Shown here: positions 41,204-49,822 of the stretch, in pieces
Layout: each line of letters opens with the position of its first letter
Numbering within the stretch: the stretch's first letter is position 1
Assembly: GCF_965204195.1 (NCBI RefSeq)
Contig: NZ_OZ241975.1
Coordinates: 2,356,001-2,420,000 of the forward strand
Origin: Poriferisodalis sp965204195
GTDB lineage: Bacteria; Actinomycetota; Acidimicrobiia; Acidimicrobiales; Poriferisodalaceae
DNA: 64,000 nt
Direction of reading: 5' to 3'
Notes under the pieces: model-generated
Databases searched by the model: none
Told to the model about the DNA's origin: nothing
What the model saw: the letters and a program-made list of their open reading frames with translations, nothing else
Translations under genes and position numbers: made by a program

Positions 41204-41481
41204 CAGGCCTGGGCGTCCTCGCTGGCCCGCTCCCAGGCTGCGGCGATGCGTGCGGCGCAGTCCTTGTTGGCCTCGTGCACCTGGCTCCAGAAGCTGAAGT
41301 AGGTGTCGATCATCTCGGTGGGCTTGGGCAGGTACTCCGCGAACGGGCTCGACGTAGCCGGCACGGCAGACAGCCAAGCCTCAGCGACGCGCTCGTTCAT
41401 CGAGACGAACTGCTCTTGGGCAGTCTTCATCTGCTCGAGGGTGCGGTCCTGCATGTCGCGGATGGAATCGAGGACGGCCAT
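41203..41481 (-). CDS. Phasin-like protein
   Basis: 92 residues, all helical, with no Cys (DRTLEQMKTAQEQFVSMNER, then PFAEYLPKPTEMIDTYFSFW). Size and amphipathic pattern match short actinobacterial phasins that coat PHA granules. ATG 41481 follows AGGAG at a spacing of about 8 bases. First gene of the phasin-XRE-synthetase operon. Confidence 0.7.
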   Translation of the reverse strand: MAVLDSIRDMQDRTLEQMKTAQEQFVSMNERVAEAWLSAVPATSSPFAEYLPKPTEMIDTYFSFWSQVHEANKDCAARIAAAWERASEDAQA

Positions 41482-41553
41482 GTGACGTGCTCCTGGGGAA
41501 AGGGGGAAGTGCCGGCGGGGGTCACCGACACTGTTAGAAATAGTACCCACTGC

Positions 41554-41575
41554 GGGAACAACTTGCAACTTACAA
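41554..41575 (-). promoter_or_regulatory. TTGCAA-containing promoter region of the phasin operon
   Basis: On the minus strand, direct repeats TTGTAAG, TTGCAAG and TTGTTCC lie upstream of a TACTAT box (about 41543-41538). The TTGCA core also occurs in the phasin/marR intergenic region at 37155-37172. The -35 region overlaps these repeats. Confidence 0.35.
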
Positions 41576-42343
41576 ATGCGTTGCCGAGTGGACTATTCGA
41601 GCGAACTGGACAGGGTCGAGGGAGGCGCCGCCGACGAGGGCGCCGTCGATGTCAGTCTGCGCTAGGAGTTCGGGCGCATTGGCGGGCTTGACTGAGCCGC
41701 CGTACTGGATGCGGACCTGCTCGCCGGTTCCCCGGCGCATGCCGTCGACAACGCCACGGACGGCTGCGCACATCTCCTGCGCGTCGTCAGGAGATGCGTT
41801 GCGTCCGGTGCCGATGGCCCAGACGGGCTCGTAGGCCACCACCAGCGTCTCGAAGTGGGCCTTGGCGAGCTCGGCGAGACTGCCTCGCAGCTGCGTGCTG
41901 ACGACATCGACCGCCTGTCCGGCTTCGCGTTCGGCAAGCGTCTCGCCGACGCAGACGATCGGTGTCATGCCAGCTTTGGCGACGGCCGCCGCTTTGGCGG
42001 CGATGAACTCATCGGTCTCGCCGAATAGCGCCCGACGCTCGCTGTGGCCGACGATGACGTAGCTCACGTCGAGCTTGGCCAGCATTGCGGGCGATACCTC
42101 GCCGGTGAACGCGCCTTGAGCCTGATCGTGGCAATTCTGCGCGCCCAGCTTGAACTCCAAGCGGTCCGCGTCGATGACCGTCTGGCAGCTCCGCAGATCG
42201 ACAAAAGGTGGGTGCAGGCTCACCTCCACCTGGTCGTAGCGGTGGCGAGCCAGCTCGTAGCTGAGCTTCTGGCAGAGCTGGATGGCCTCCAGGTGATTGA
42301 GGTGCATCTTCCAGTTACCCGAGATCAGAGGCGTTCGGCTCAT
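41570..42343 (-). CDS. tpiA: Triosephosphate isomerase
   Basis: 257 residues, complete. Catalytic Lys is in GNWKMHLN, His in VIVGHSERRALFGE, and Glu in VVAYEPVWAIGTGR. The phosphate loop is YGGSVKPANA. It interconverts dihydroxyacetone phosphate and glyceraldehyde 3-phosphate. Third gene of the gap-pgk-tpiA operon. Its first nine codons have been copied twice upstream in tandem (see repeat at 42344), with mini-ORFs that overlap its start codon. Confidence 0.97.
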   Translation of the reverse strand: MSRTPLISGNWKMHLNHLEAIQLCQKLSYELARHRYDQVEVSLHPPFVDLRSCQTVIDADRLEFKLGAQNCHDQAQGAFTGEVSPAMLAKLDVSYVIVGHSERRALFGETDEFIAAKAAAVAKAGMTPIVCVGETLAEREAGQAVDVVSTQLRGSLAELAKAHFETLVVAYEPVWAIGTGRNASPDDAQEMCAAVRGVVDGMRRGTGEQVRIQYGGSVKPANAPELLAQTDIDGALVGGASLDPVQFARIVHSATHL

Positions 42344-42485
42344 CGTCTACCCCCATTTCTCATTGGCCCGCCGCAGCGGCGGGTCGTACCCGAAATCAGA
42401 GGCGTTCGGCTCATCGTCTACCCCCATTTCTCATTGGCCCGCCGAAGCGGCGGGTCGTACCCGAAACCAGTGGCGTTCGGTTCAT
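42344..42485 (-). repeat. Two 71-bp tandem copies of the tpiA start region with coupled mini-ORFs
   Basis: Period 71 bases, two full units ahead of tpiA plus the partial third that is the gene start itself. Each unit encodes 24 residues (MxRTPLxSGTTRRxGGPMRN and GGRR) and ends in TGA overlapping the next ATG by four bases: ATG 42485 to stop 42411, then ATG 42414 to stop 42340. Each unit has a GC hairpin (CCCGCCG-3 bases-CGGCGGG) and a GGGGG ribosome site before the next ATG. The units differ by point changes, so this is not an assembly echo. Confidence 0.9.
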
Positions 42486-42505
42486 CGTTGCTCTCCCCGA
42501 CTGGC

Positions 42506-43693
42506 TCACCGCTGCGGCGAGTCTCGCAGGGCGGCGAGCCCGGGCAGATCGCCGTGCTCGATGAGCTCGAGGCCCGCCCCTCCCCCGGTCGAGATGTGAT
42601 CCATGTAGGGCGCCAGCCCGAATTGGGCCACTGCCGCGGCGCTGTCTCCGCCGCCGACCACGGTGAACGCGCGGGAATCCGCCATCGACTGGGCCACCGC
42701 GCGGGTTCCCGCGGCGAATCGCTCGTCTTCGAACAGGCCCATCGGGCCGTTCCAGAACACCGTTCGGGCTCCTGCAATCACATCGTCGAACTCGGCCGCT
42801 GAGCCGGGGCCGATGTCGAGGCCGCGGCAGCCGTCGGGCAGGCTGCGGCCCATCTGGCGCACCGTCCCGCCGGCATCGAGGGCGGTGATGTCGTTGGGCA
42901 GAACGATTCTGGCGCCGCTCCCGAGCAGGCGTTCGCAGGTCTCGATGAAGTCGGGCTCGCACAGCGAGTCACCGATCGGGTGACCCAATGCGGCCAAGAA
43001 GGTGAAACACATGCCGCCGCCGATGACCAGCGTGTCGACAACGTCCAGCAGCGCTTCGACTACGCCGAGCTTGTCACTCACCTTGGCGCCGCCGAGCACG
43101 GCCACAAACGGCCGCTTGGCGTCGGTGCGCAGGCCGCCGAGCACGTCGGCTTCCCGCTGCAGCAGTCGGCCCGCGGCGCTCGGTAGGCGCTGTGGCGGTC
43201 CCACGATGGAGGCGTGCGCCCGATGGCTCGCCCCGAAGGCGTCGTTCACGTAGCCGTCGAACGCAACCACATCTGTACCCGCTGGCGCACCGCCGAACGG
43301 GACAAAGAGGCCGCCGGAGACGAGCGCCTCCACGAAGGCCGGATCGTTGGACGTCTCTCCCGGGCTGAAGCGGAGGTTCTCGGCCAGCGCGACGCCGGGG
43401 GCCAGCTCCGCAAGACGTTCCGCCGCAGGGGCCAGTGAGTAACGCTCATCTGGGACGCCTGACGGCCGACCCAGGTGCGAGCAGGCGGTGACGGAAGCTC
43501 CGCGCTCCGTCAGCCAGCGCAAGGTCGGCAATGCCGCCCGGATGCGCAAGTCGTCCGCGATCTCTGGCCGACCGTCCCCGCCGTCACGCAACGGAACATT
43601 GAAGTCGCACCGAACCAGGATGCGCCGGCCGTCGAGACCGCCGAGCCGCAGCTCGAGGTCGTCCAGCGCCGGCAGGCTGCCGGCGCTGCTCAT
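42506..43693 (-). CDS. pgk: Phosphoglycerate kinase
   Basis: 395 residues from ATG 43693. The substrate region is RILVRCDFNVPL and ACSHLGRP. Nucleotide-binding blocks follow: PFVAVLGGAKVSDKLGV, then FWNGPMGLFEDERFA and TVVGGGDSAAAV. It makes ATP from 1,3-bisphosphoglycerate. The start overlaps the stop of gap (ATGA). Full length and intact. Confidence 0.96.
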   Translation of the reverse strand: MSSAGSLPALDDLELRLGGLDGRRILVRCDFNVPLRDGGDGRPEIADDLRIRAALPTLRWLTERGASVTACSHLGRPSGVPDERYSLAPAAERLAELAPGVALAENLRFSPGETSNDPAFVEALVSGGLFVPFGGAPAGTDVVAFDGYVNDAFGASHRAHASIVGPPQRLPSAAGRLLQREADVLGGLRTDAKRPFVAVLGGAKVSDKLGVVEALLDVVDTLVIGGGMCFTFLAALGHPIGDSLCEPDFIETCERLLGSGARIVLPNDITALDAGGTVRQMGRSLPDGCRGLDIGPGSAAEFDDVIAGARTVFWNGPMGLFEDERFAAGTRAVAQSMADSRAFTVVGGGDSAAAVAQFGLAPYMDHISTGGGAGLELIEHGDLPGLAALRDSPQR

Positions 43694-44694
43694 CGGTTGC
43701 AGGTGATGCCCACGAGGTCCACCAGCCGGTTCGAGTAGCCCCACTCGTTGTCGTACCAGCCGAGCACCTTGACCATGCTGCCCATCGCCATGGTCAGACC
43801 GGCGTCGAACACGCAGCTCGCCGGGTTGCCCACGATGTCACTGCTCACGAGCGGGTCTTCGGAATAGTCCAGAACGCCGGCCAGCGGACCGCTGGCCGCA
43901 GCGGCAGCGAATGCCTCGTTCACGTCGTCGACGCTGGGGCTGGCGTCCAGCGTCGCCGTGAAGTCGGTGATCGAGCCGTCGGGGATCGGCACCCGCAGCG
44001 AGGTGCCGTCGAGCTTGCCGTCCATCGCCTGCAGCACCAGCCCTGTCGCCCGGGCGGCACCGGTCGAGGTGGGAATGATGTTCACGGCTGCCGCGCGGGC
44101 CCGGCGCAGGTCGCCGTGCGGCCCGTCCACCAGCGACTGGTCGCCGGTATAGGCGTGGATGGTGGTCATGAGGCCCTGCTGCACGCCGAAGGCTTGGTCG
44201 AGCACCTGCACCATCGGCACGAAGCAGTTCGTCGTGCAGCTCGCGTTCGAGACCACCTTGTGCGCTTCGGGGTCGAAGTCGGCATCGTTCACCCCCACCA
44301 CAAATGTGGCGTCGGCACCGGACGCAGGTGCCGACACGATCACGAGCGGTGCGCCCGCGTCGAGGTGCATCGACGCCTTGTCACGGGAGGTGAAGATGCC
44401 GGTCGATTCCACAACGACGTCGACGCCGTAGTCACCCCAGGGCAGGTCGGCCGGGTTGCGCTCTGACAGCACCGGCAGCACTGTGCCGTCGATCGAGATG
44501 CCGCCCTCGACTGCAGCGATGTCGTGCGGCAGGTTGCCGAGCACCGAGTCGTACTTGAGCAGGTGGGCCATGGTGGCGGTGTCGCCGAGATCGTTCACCG
44601 CCACGATCTCGATGTCGCAGTCGGGGCGGTCGGCCGCCCGGTAGAAGTTGCGCCCGATCCGGCCGAAACCGTTGACGCCCACGCGCACGCTCAT
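43690..44694 (-). CDS. gap: Glyceraldehyde-3-phosphate dehydrogenase
   Basis: 334 residues. The Rossmann start is VRVGVNGFGRIGRNFYRA, the catalytic Cys is in VSNASCTTNCFVPM, and the C-terminal WYDNEWGYSNRLVDL is standard. Phosphorylating enzyme of glycolysis. First gene of the gap-pgk-tpiA operon. Upstream, rapZ is only about 90 bases away; the yvcK and whiA genes usual here in actinobacteria are missing. Confidence 0.96.
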   Translation of the reverse strand: MSVRVGVNGFGRIGRNFYRAADRPDCDIEIVAVNDLGDTATMAHLLKYDSVLGNLPHDIAAVEGGISIDGTVLPVLSERNPADLPWGDYGVDVVVESTGIFTSRDKASMHLDAGAPLVIVSAPASGADATFVVGVNDADFDPEAHKVVSNASCTTNCFVPMVQVLDQAFGVQQGLMTTIHAYTGDQSLVDGPHGDLRRARAAAVNIIPTSTGAARATGLVLQAMDGKLDGTSLRVPIPDGSITDFTATLDASPSVDDVNEAFAAAAASGPLAGVLDYSEDPLVSSDIVGNPASCVFDAGLTMAMGSMVKVLGWYDNEWGYSNRLVDLVGITCNR

Positions 44695-44783
44695 CTGCTG
44701 CTGTCCTCTTCGCTCTGCGGGCCTGGCGGGCTGCCTGCACCCCGGCCCATTCCGTCGCTAGCTGTCTAGCGGGCAAATGGTGG

Positions 44784-45698
44784 CTAGCGGGCGATGTCGC
44801 GGTGGCGGCTGTGCAGATCGTGGCCCGCCCCGGCGAGCAACCGCGTCACTTCCTCGGCAATCGCCACGCTGCGGTGGCGTCCGCCGGTGCAGCCCAGTGC
44901 GATCGTCAGGTACGACTTGCCTTCGGTCCGGTACGACGGCAGCAGCGCTTCGAGCAGCGGCATGAGGTGCTCAAGAAACGTCATGGTCGCCGGCTGGCCG
45001 AGCACCCACTCGCGCACCCCGGGATGGAGACCGGTGAATGGCCGCAGCTCGGGCACCCAGTGCGGGTTCGGCAGGAAGCGGCAGTCGAACACCAGGTCGG
45101 CCTCGCGCGGCACGCCGTGCTTGTACCCGAATGACATGACAGCGGTCCGCATCTGGAGTTCATCGCCGGTTGTCCCGAACTCGTCGTGCACTCGATCTCG
45201 CAGCTCATGGACATTCAGATCGCCCGTGTCGATAACGACATCGGCCGTGTCACGTACGTCGGCCAGCAGCTCGCGCTCCAGTTCGATGGCATCGATGACC
45301 GACTCCGCCACCGGTTCCGCCATCGCTGGCTCGGGCGCATCGGCGATCGCCGGCTGATCGCCGGTGTGCAGCGGGTGCCGCCTGCGGGTGTCGTCGTAAC
45401 GCCGCACCAGCACGTCGGTCGGAGCATCCAGATAGACGACGCGCACGGCGGCATTGCGCTCGCGCAACTGTGAGATTGCCGTCACCAGATCCTCCCGGTA
45501 CTCCCGGGTTCCCGCTACCAACGCCATGCGACGCAGCCGCGCACCGGGCCGAGCCACCATGTCGGCCACGTCACCGATCAAGTGCGGCGGCAAGTTGTCG
45601 ATGACGAACCAGCCGAGATCTTCGAGCGCGTTGGCAGCCGTCGAGCGCCCGGCGCCCGACAAGCCGGCCACAATCACAAACTCCGGCCCCCCAGCCAT
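44784..45698 (-). CDS. rapZ: RapZ-family nucleotide-binding protein
   Basis: 304 residues. Walker A is GLSGAGRSTAANAL with FVIDNLPPHLIGD behind it. The C-terminal domain has FGYKHGVPREADLVFDCRFL and the conserved LGCTGGRHRSVAIAEEV. RapZ binds RNA or nucleotides and controls cell-wall precursor supply in some bacteria. It follows uvrC directly, as in most actinobacteria, but is not followed by yvcK-whiA. Confidence 0.92.
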   Translation of the reverse strand: MAGGPEFVIVAGLSGAGRSTAANALEDLGWFVIDNLPPHLIGDVADMVARPGARLRRMALVAGTREYREDLVTAISQLRERNAAVRVVYLDAPTDVLVRRYDDTRRRHPLHTGDQPAIADAPEPAMAEPVAESVIDAIELERELLADVRDTADVVIDTGDLNVHELRDRVHDEFGTTGDELQMRTAVMSFGYKHGVPREADLVFDCRFLPNPHWVPELRPFTGLHPGVREWVLGQPATMTFLEHLMPLLEALLPSYRTEGKSYLTIALGCTGGRHRSVAIAEEVTRLLAGAGHDLHSRHRDIAR

Positions 45699-45733
45699 GT
45701 CGCCGAGCGTACGGCGCGCCTACCGGTTGAGCA

Positions 45734-47608
45734 TCAGGAGCCCGTCGGCGTCGCCTCTGGGTGAGTCGCAGCGAACACCGCCTCCGCCACGGCGTCGGGC
45801 AGCCAGCTCAGCGCCCGCAAGTCGTCGAGCGATGCCGACTTGACCGCACCGACGCTGCCGAGCTCGCGCACCAGCCGCGCTCGCCGCTTGTCCCCCAGCC
45901 CGGCGATGCCGTCGAGCACCCCCCGCTTCATGGCCTTGCCGCGCAGCCTGCGGTGGTACGACACGGCAAAGCGGTGGCTCTCGTCGCGCACTCGCTGCAG
46001 CAGGTACAGCGCCTCGGACTGACGAGGGATGCGCACCGCCTCCGAACGGCCCGGCACGAACACTTCCTCGAACTGTTTGGCGAGGGCGCACACCGGGATC
46101 TGCTCGCGGAGTCCCATCTCGTCGAGCACTGCCCCCGCCACGCTGAGCTGTCCCTTGCCGCCGTCCACCACCAGCAGCTGGGGCGGGTAGGCGAAGCGAC
46201 CTTGCTCGGATGCCGGCAGGTCTCGCTCGGCCAGGTAGTTCCGCAGCCGCCGGCGCAGCACCTCGTCCATGGCCGCGTAGTCATCGTTGCCATCGACATT
46301 GCGAAGCCTGAAGTGCCGGTACTCGCTGCGGCGCGGCAGGCCGTCCTCGAGCACCACCATCGAGCCGACGTAGTTGGTTCCCTGCAGGTGGCTCATGTCG
46401 TAGCACTCGATGCGCAGCGGCGGTCGGGGCAGCTCCAGGTACTCGGCCAGCTCATTCAGCGCCCGAGCCCGGCTGTTGTGATCGCTGCCACGACGCATCC
46501 GGTGCCGTGCGAGCGACTCGCGCGCGTTGTGGCGCGCCGTGTCCATCAGCGCGCGCTTGTCGCCCCGTTGCGGAATGCGCAGTGTCACTCGAGAGCCACG
46601 CTGCTCGCTCAGCCATTGCTCGTACAGCGCTGTGTCGGACGGCAATTCCGGAACGAGCACGAGCTTGGGCCAGCCCAGCGGGTTCTCCTCGTGATACAGC
46701 CCCGAGAGCACGCGGGAAACGAGCTGCGGGCCGTCGAGTGCCTCCACCTTGTCCACGACGAACCCTCGCTGGCCCATCACCCGCCCCTTGCGCACGAAGA
46801 ACAGCTGGACGGCCGCTTCCAGCTCGTCGTCGCTGATGCCGACCACGTCGAAGTCCTCGTTGCGCGTCCCGGCGAGCTGCTGCTTTTCGATGGCACGCCG
46901 GACGCTGGCAAGCCGATCCCGCAGCCGGGCTGCCAGCTCGAACTCGAGCTCAGTCGATGCATCGGCCATGCGCTGGGTGAGATCGTTGACGATTGCGTCG
47001 GTATCGCCTTCGAGAAAGCGCACTAGCTCCCTGACGAGCCGGTCGTATTCGTCGCGCCCGATCTCGCCCACGCACGGGCCGGCGCACTGCTCGATGTGGT
47101 ACAGCAGGCACGGCCGGCCGAGCCGCTGGTGCGTGGCCAGCTTGTTGTCGCTGCATGTACGGATCGGGAACGTCCGCAGCAGCAGGTCGAGCGTCTCGCG
47201 GATGGCGTAGGCGTGTCCGTATGGCCCGAAGTATCGGTTGCCGCGCTTGCGCCGCCCGCGCATGACCATGGCACGAGGCCACTCGTCGAGCAGGGTTACC
47301 GCCAGGAACGGGTACGACTTGTCGTCACGCAGTCTGACGTTGAATCGCGGCTGGTGCCGTTGGATGAGGCTGTACTCGAGCATGAGCGCCTCGACCTCGG
47401 TCGACACCTCGATCCACTCGACGGACGCGGCCGAGGCGACCATCTGTGCGGTACGGAGGGGCAGGCCGGCGGGATCGCCGAAGTAGCTGTTCAGGCGGGA
47501 TCGAAGGCTCTTCGCCTTGCCCACGTAGATGATCCGTCCGTCCGCGTCCAAGAACTGGTAGCTGCCCGGTGTATCCGGAACCGATCCCCCCTCAGGACGC
47601 AGACCCAC
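45734..47608 (-). CDS. uvrC: Excinuclease ABC subunit C
   Basis: 624 residues. GIY-YIG nuclease domain at the N-terminus (DTPGSYQFLDADGRIIYVGK), a UVR motif (ELEFELAARLRDRLASVRRA), the RNase H-like nuclease domain (IECYDMSHLQGTNYVGSMVV) and a terminal helix-hairpin-helix region (VLDGIAGLGDKRRARLVREL). It makes both incisions in nucleotide excision repair. The start is GTG 47608. uvrA and uvrB are 8-13 kb away in this window. Confidence 0.95.
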   Translation of the reverse strand: MGLRPEGGSVPDTPGSYQFLDADGRIIYVGKAKSLRSRLNSYFGDPAGLPLRTAQMVASAASVEWIEVSTEVEALMLEYSLIQRHQPRFNVRLRDDKSYPFLAVTLLDEWPRAMVMRGRRKRGNRYFGPYGHAYAIRETLDLLLRTFPIRTCSDNKLATHQRLGRPCLLYHIEQCAGPCVGEIGRDEYDRLVRELVRFLEGDTDAIVNDLTQRMADASTELEFELAARLRDRLASVRRAIEKQQLAGTRNEDFDVVGISDDELEAAVQLFFVRKGRVMGQRGFVVDKVEALDGPQLVSRVLSGLYHEENPLGWPKLVLVPELPSDTALYEQWLSEQRGSRVTLRIPQRGDKRALMDTARHNARESLARHRMRRGSDHNSRARALNELAEYLELPRPPLRIECYDMSHLQGTNYVGSMVVLEDGLPRRSEYRHFRLRNVDGNDDYAAMDEVLRRRLRNYLAERDLPASEQGRFAYPPQLLVVDGGKGQLSVAGAVLDEMGLREQIPVCALAKQFEEVFVPGRSEAVRIPRQSEALYLLQRVRDESHRFAVSYHRRLRGKAMKRGVLDGIAGLGDKRRARLVRELGSVGAVKSASLDDLRALSWLPDAVAEAVFAATHPEATPTGS

Positions 47609-47785
47609 ACTCGCAGGTTAAGAGGCGGCGCCCAAGAGGGGGGCCGATGAGGTGGATACCGCAAAGGTGTGTAGTAGGTTTCGCCGACGTAAGGCCTGAA
47701 CTTTGGGGTGTCGGATCGGGCATGCCTCAGGACTGGCATGATGCGGTACCTCCGCATCTCGTAGCTGCGCAGGAGGCTGCACAAT

Positions 47786-48121
47786 ATGGAACTCGCACAG
47801 GAGCGGGACGCAGGCACGAACGTGATCAGTCCCGCGGGTCGGGTGGACGGATCGAACTCCGCCGAATTTCACGAGTCGCTGATGGCTGCTCTTTCGGGCG
47901 ATGACAATCGCGTCATCCTCGACATGGGTGGCATCGACTACATCAGCAGCGCCGGCCTGCGTGTCCTGTTGCTGCTCGCTCAGCACCTGGGCGGCAGTTC
48001 GACGCCATTCGCCGTTTGCTCGCTCGCAGCCTCGGTCGACGAAGTGTTCCGCATCAGCGGCTTCAATCAGATCATCACGGTGTTCGGAACGCTCGACGAG
48101 GCGAAGGCACAGCTGGCGTAG
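47786..48121 (+). CDS. STAS-domain anti-sigma factor antagonist
   Basis: 111 residues. STAS fold with VISPAGRVDGSNSAEFHESL and the phosphorylation region ILDMGGIDYISSAGLRVLLL, in which Ser is the phospho-acceptor. It would bind and be phosphorylated by the RsbW-like kinase two genes downstream. A ribosome site (AGGAGG) lies 10 bases before ATG 47786. First gene of a five-gene signalling operon. Confidence 0.9.
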   Translation: MELAQERDAGTNVISPAGRVDGSNSAEFHESLMAALSGDDNRVILDMGGIDYISSAGLRVLLLLAQHLGGSSTPFAVCSLAASVDEVFRISGFNQIITVFGTLDEAKAQLA

Positions 48122-48129
48122 TCACGCCC

Positions 48130-49302
48130 ATGTCCCAGCCCTGGCGCATCCTCGTCGTCGACGACGAGCCCGATCTTGAGCCGCTCGTCCTGCAGCGGAT
48201 GCGGAGACACATCCGCAGCGGCAAGTACGAATTCGAGTTCGCCGGAAACGGCTTGGAGGCGCTCGAGAAACTGCGGGCCGACGACAGCATCGACTTGGTG
48301 CTGTCCGACATCAACATGCCGCAGATGGACGGGCTGACGCTGCTGTCCCAGCTCGGCTCGCTCAATCAGGATCTGCGAGCCGTAATCATCTCCGCCTACG
48401 GCGACATGGGCAACATCCGAACGGCGATGAACCGGGGCGCGTTCGACTTCGTCACCAAGCCGGTCGACTTCGACGATCTGCAGATCACGATCGAGCGCAC
48501 AGTCGAGCATCTCCGGCAGTGGCGGGAGGCCACGGCATCGCGCGACAAGCTGGTCACGCTTCAAAACGAGCTCGACATCGCCACCAACGTGCAGCAGTCG
48601 ATCCTGCCATCCGACTTCCCGGCGACGGCCATGTACGAGATCAACGCCAATATGGTTCCGGCGCGCAACGTCGGCGGCGACTTCTACGACTACGTCGGCG
48701 TTCCAGAAGACCGGATGTTCGCGACCGTTGCCGATGTCTCCGACAAAGGCATTCCTGCAGCGCTGTTCATGATGTCGAGCCGGACTGCCCTCAAGGGTGC
48801 CGCCATCGGTACCGGTTCGCCGCGCGAAGCCCTCATCGAGGCGAACCGGGTACTCCAGGCCGACAACCCGACCTTCATGTTCGTGACGGTCATCATGGCG
48901 GTGTATGACCCCCACAGCGGCGAGATCACGTATTCGAGCGCCGGCCACGACCCACCGGTGGTGGTCCGTGCCGACGGAAGCGCCGAGCAATTGCCCGCTA
49001 CCGGAGGCATCGCCTTGGGCATCGCGCCCGAAGAGATCTTCACGGCGAATCTGAGCGAGCAGACGATCTCGCTGGGACCCGGCGAGACCCTCATTCTCTA
49101 CACCGACGGTGTCAGCGAGGCCATGAACGCGGACGACGAGGAATTCGGTCTTGCTCGACTCCTCGAGCTCTTCGTCGGCAGCCCGCCCCAGAACGCTGAC
49201 GCCGCGATGACCGCGATATTCAATGCGGTCCACGAGTTCGCCGGGGAAGCTCCCGCCTCCGATGACATCACCTGTCTGGCACTGCATCGGAATGCCTCAT
49301 GA
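48130..49302 (+). CDS. Response regulator fused to a PP2C-type (SpoIIE/RsbU) phosphatase
   Basis: 390 residues. The receiver domain has acidic residues VVDDEPDLEP, phospho-Asp in LSDINMPQMDG, and Lys in VTKPVDFDD. A helical linker (residues about 125-165) precedes the PP2C domain. That domain shows NVGGDFYDYV, VADVSDKGIPAALFM, YSSAGHDPPVV and ILYTDGVSEAM, with the metal-binding Asp residues present. It would dephosphorylate the STAS protein when its receiver is phosphorylated. It starts 8 bases after the STAS gene. Confidence 0.93.
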   Translation: MSQPWRILVVDDEPDLEPLVLQRMRRHIRSGKYEFEFAGNGLEALEKLRADDSIDLVLSDINMPQMDGLTLLSQLGSLNQDLRAVIISAYGDMGNIRTAMNRGAFDFVTKPVDFDDLQITIERTVEHLRQWREATASRDKLVTLQNELDIATNVQQSILPSDFPATAMYEINANMVPARNVGGDFYDYVGVPEDRMFATVADVSDKGIPAALFMMSSRTALKGAAIGTGSPREALIEANRVLQADNPTFMFVTVIMAVYDPHSGEITYSSAGHDPPVVVRADGSAEQLPATGGIALGIAPEEIFTANLSEQTISLGPGETLILYTDGVSEAMNADDEEFGLARLLELFVGSPPQNADAAMTAIFNAVHEFAGEAPASDDITCLALHRNAS

Positions 49303-49393
49303 ACAGGTTCACGCTCAGCGGCGCCCGTCTGGCGATTGACCCGCTCGTGCACGCTCGACCGCGCCGCAGAACTCCCACTACGGAGCACCACTC

Positions 49394-49822
49394 ATGCGAC
49401 GTTCGCTGAACATCACACCAGTGCCGGGCGCTGCTGCCGCCGAAGCGCTCCCGCGCATCGTGGCGTTCGTCGAGGAAATGGCCGAGCTGGACGACTGGAC
49501 GCCAGACCTCGTCCTCAGGTCTAATCTGATCCTCGAAGAGCTCATCTTGAACACGCTCACACACGGGCGTACCAGCGGACTCAGCGACATCGAGATCACG
49601 CTGGAGAGCGGCGAAAGTTCGGTCACCATCACCCTCGTCGACGACGGCGCTGCATTCGATCCCCTGAACGATGAACCGTCTCCCGATACGGATCTACCGC
49701 TGCAGGAGCGGTCGATCGGCGGCTTGGGCCTGCACCTCGTGCGCACGATGGCCGAAGATCTTGCGTACAAGCACGCCGACGGCAAGAACCACCTGACGCT
49801 GGTCGCCCGGGCTGGTGCCTGA
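49394..49822 (+). CDS. RsbW-like anti-sigma factor serine kinase
   Basis: 142 residues, HATPase_c fold. The N box is LILEELILNTLTHG, the G1 region is VTITLVDDGAAFDPL, and the G2 region is GGLGLHLVRTMAEDLAY. It probably phosphorylates the STAS protein and binds a sigma factor or another target not encoded here. The 91-base gap before it contains no other gene. Its stop overlaps the next start. Confidence 0.88.
   Translation: MRRSLNITPVPGAAAAEALPRIVAFVEEMAELDDWTPDLVLRSNLILEELILNTLTHGRTSGLSDIEITLESGESSVTITLVDDGAAFDPLNDEPSPDTDLPLQERSIGGLGLHLVRTMAEDLAYKHADGKNHLTLVARAGA

Noticed and set aside
42344..42485. The 71-bp tandem repeat as a CRISPR array.
   Set aside because: The units are contiguous without spacers and contain the tpiA start sequence.
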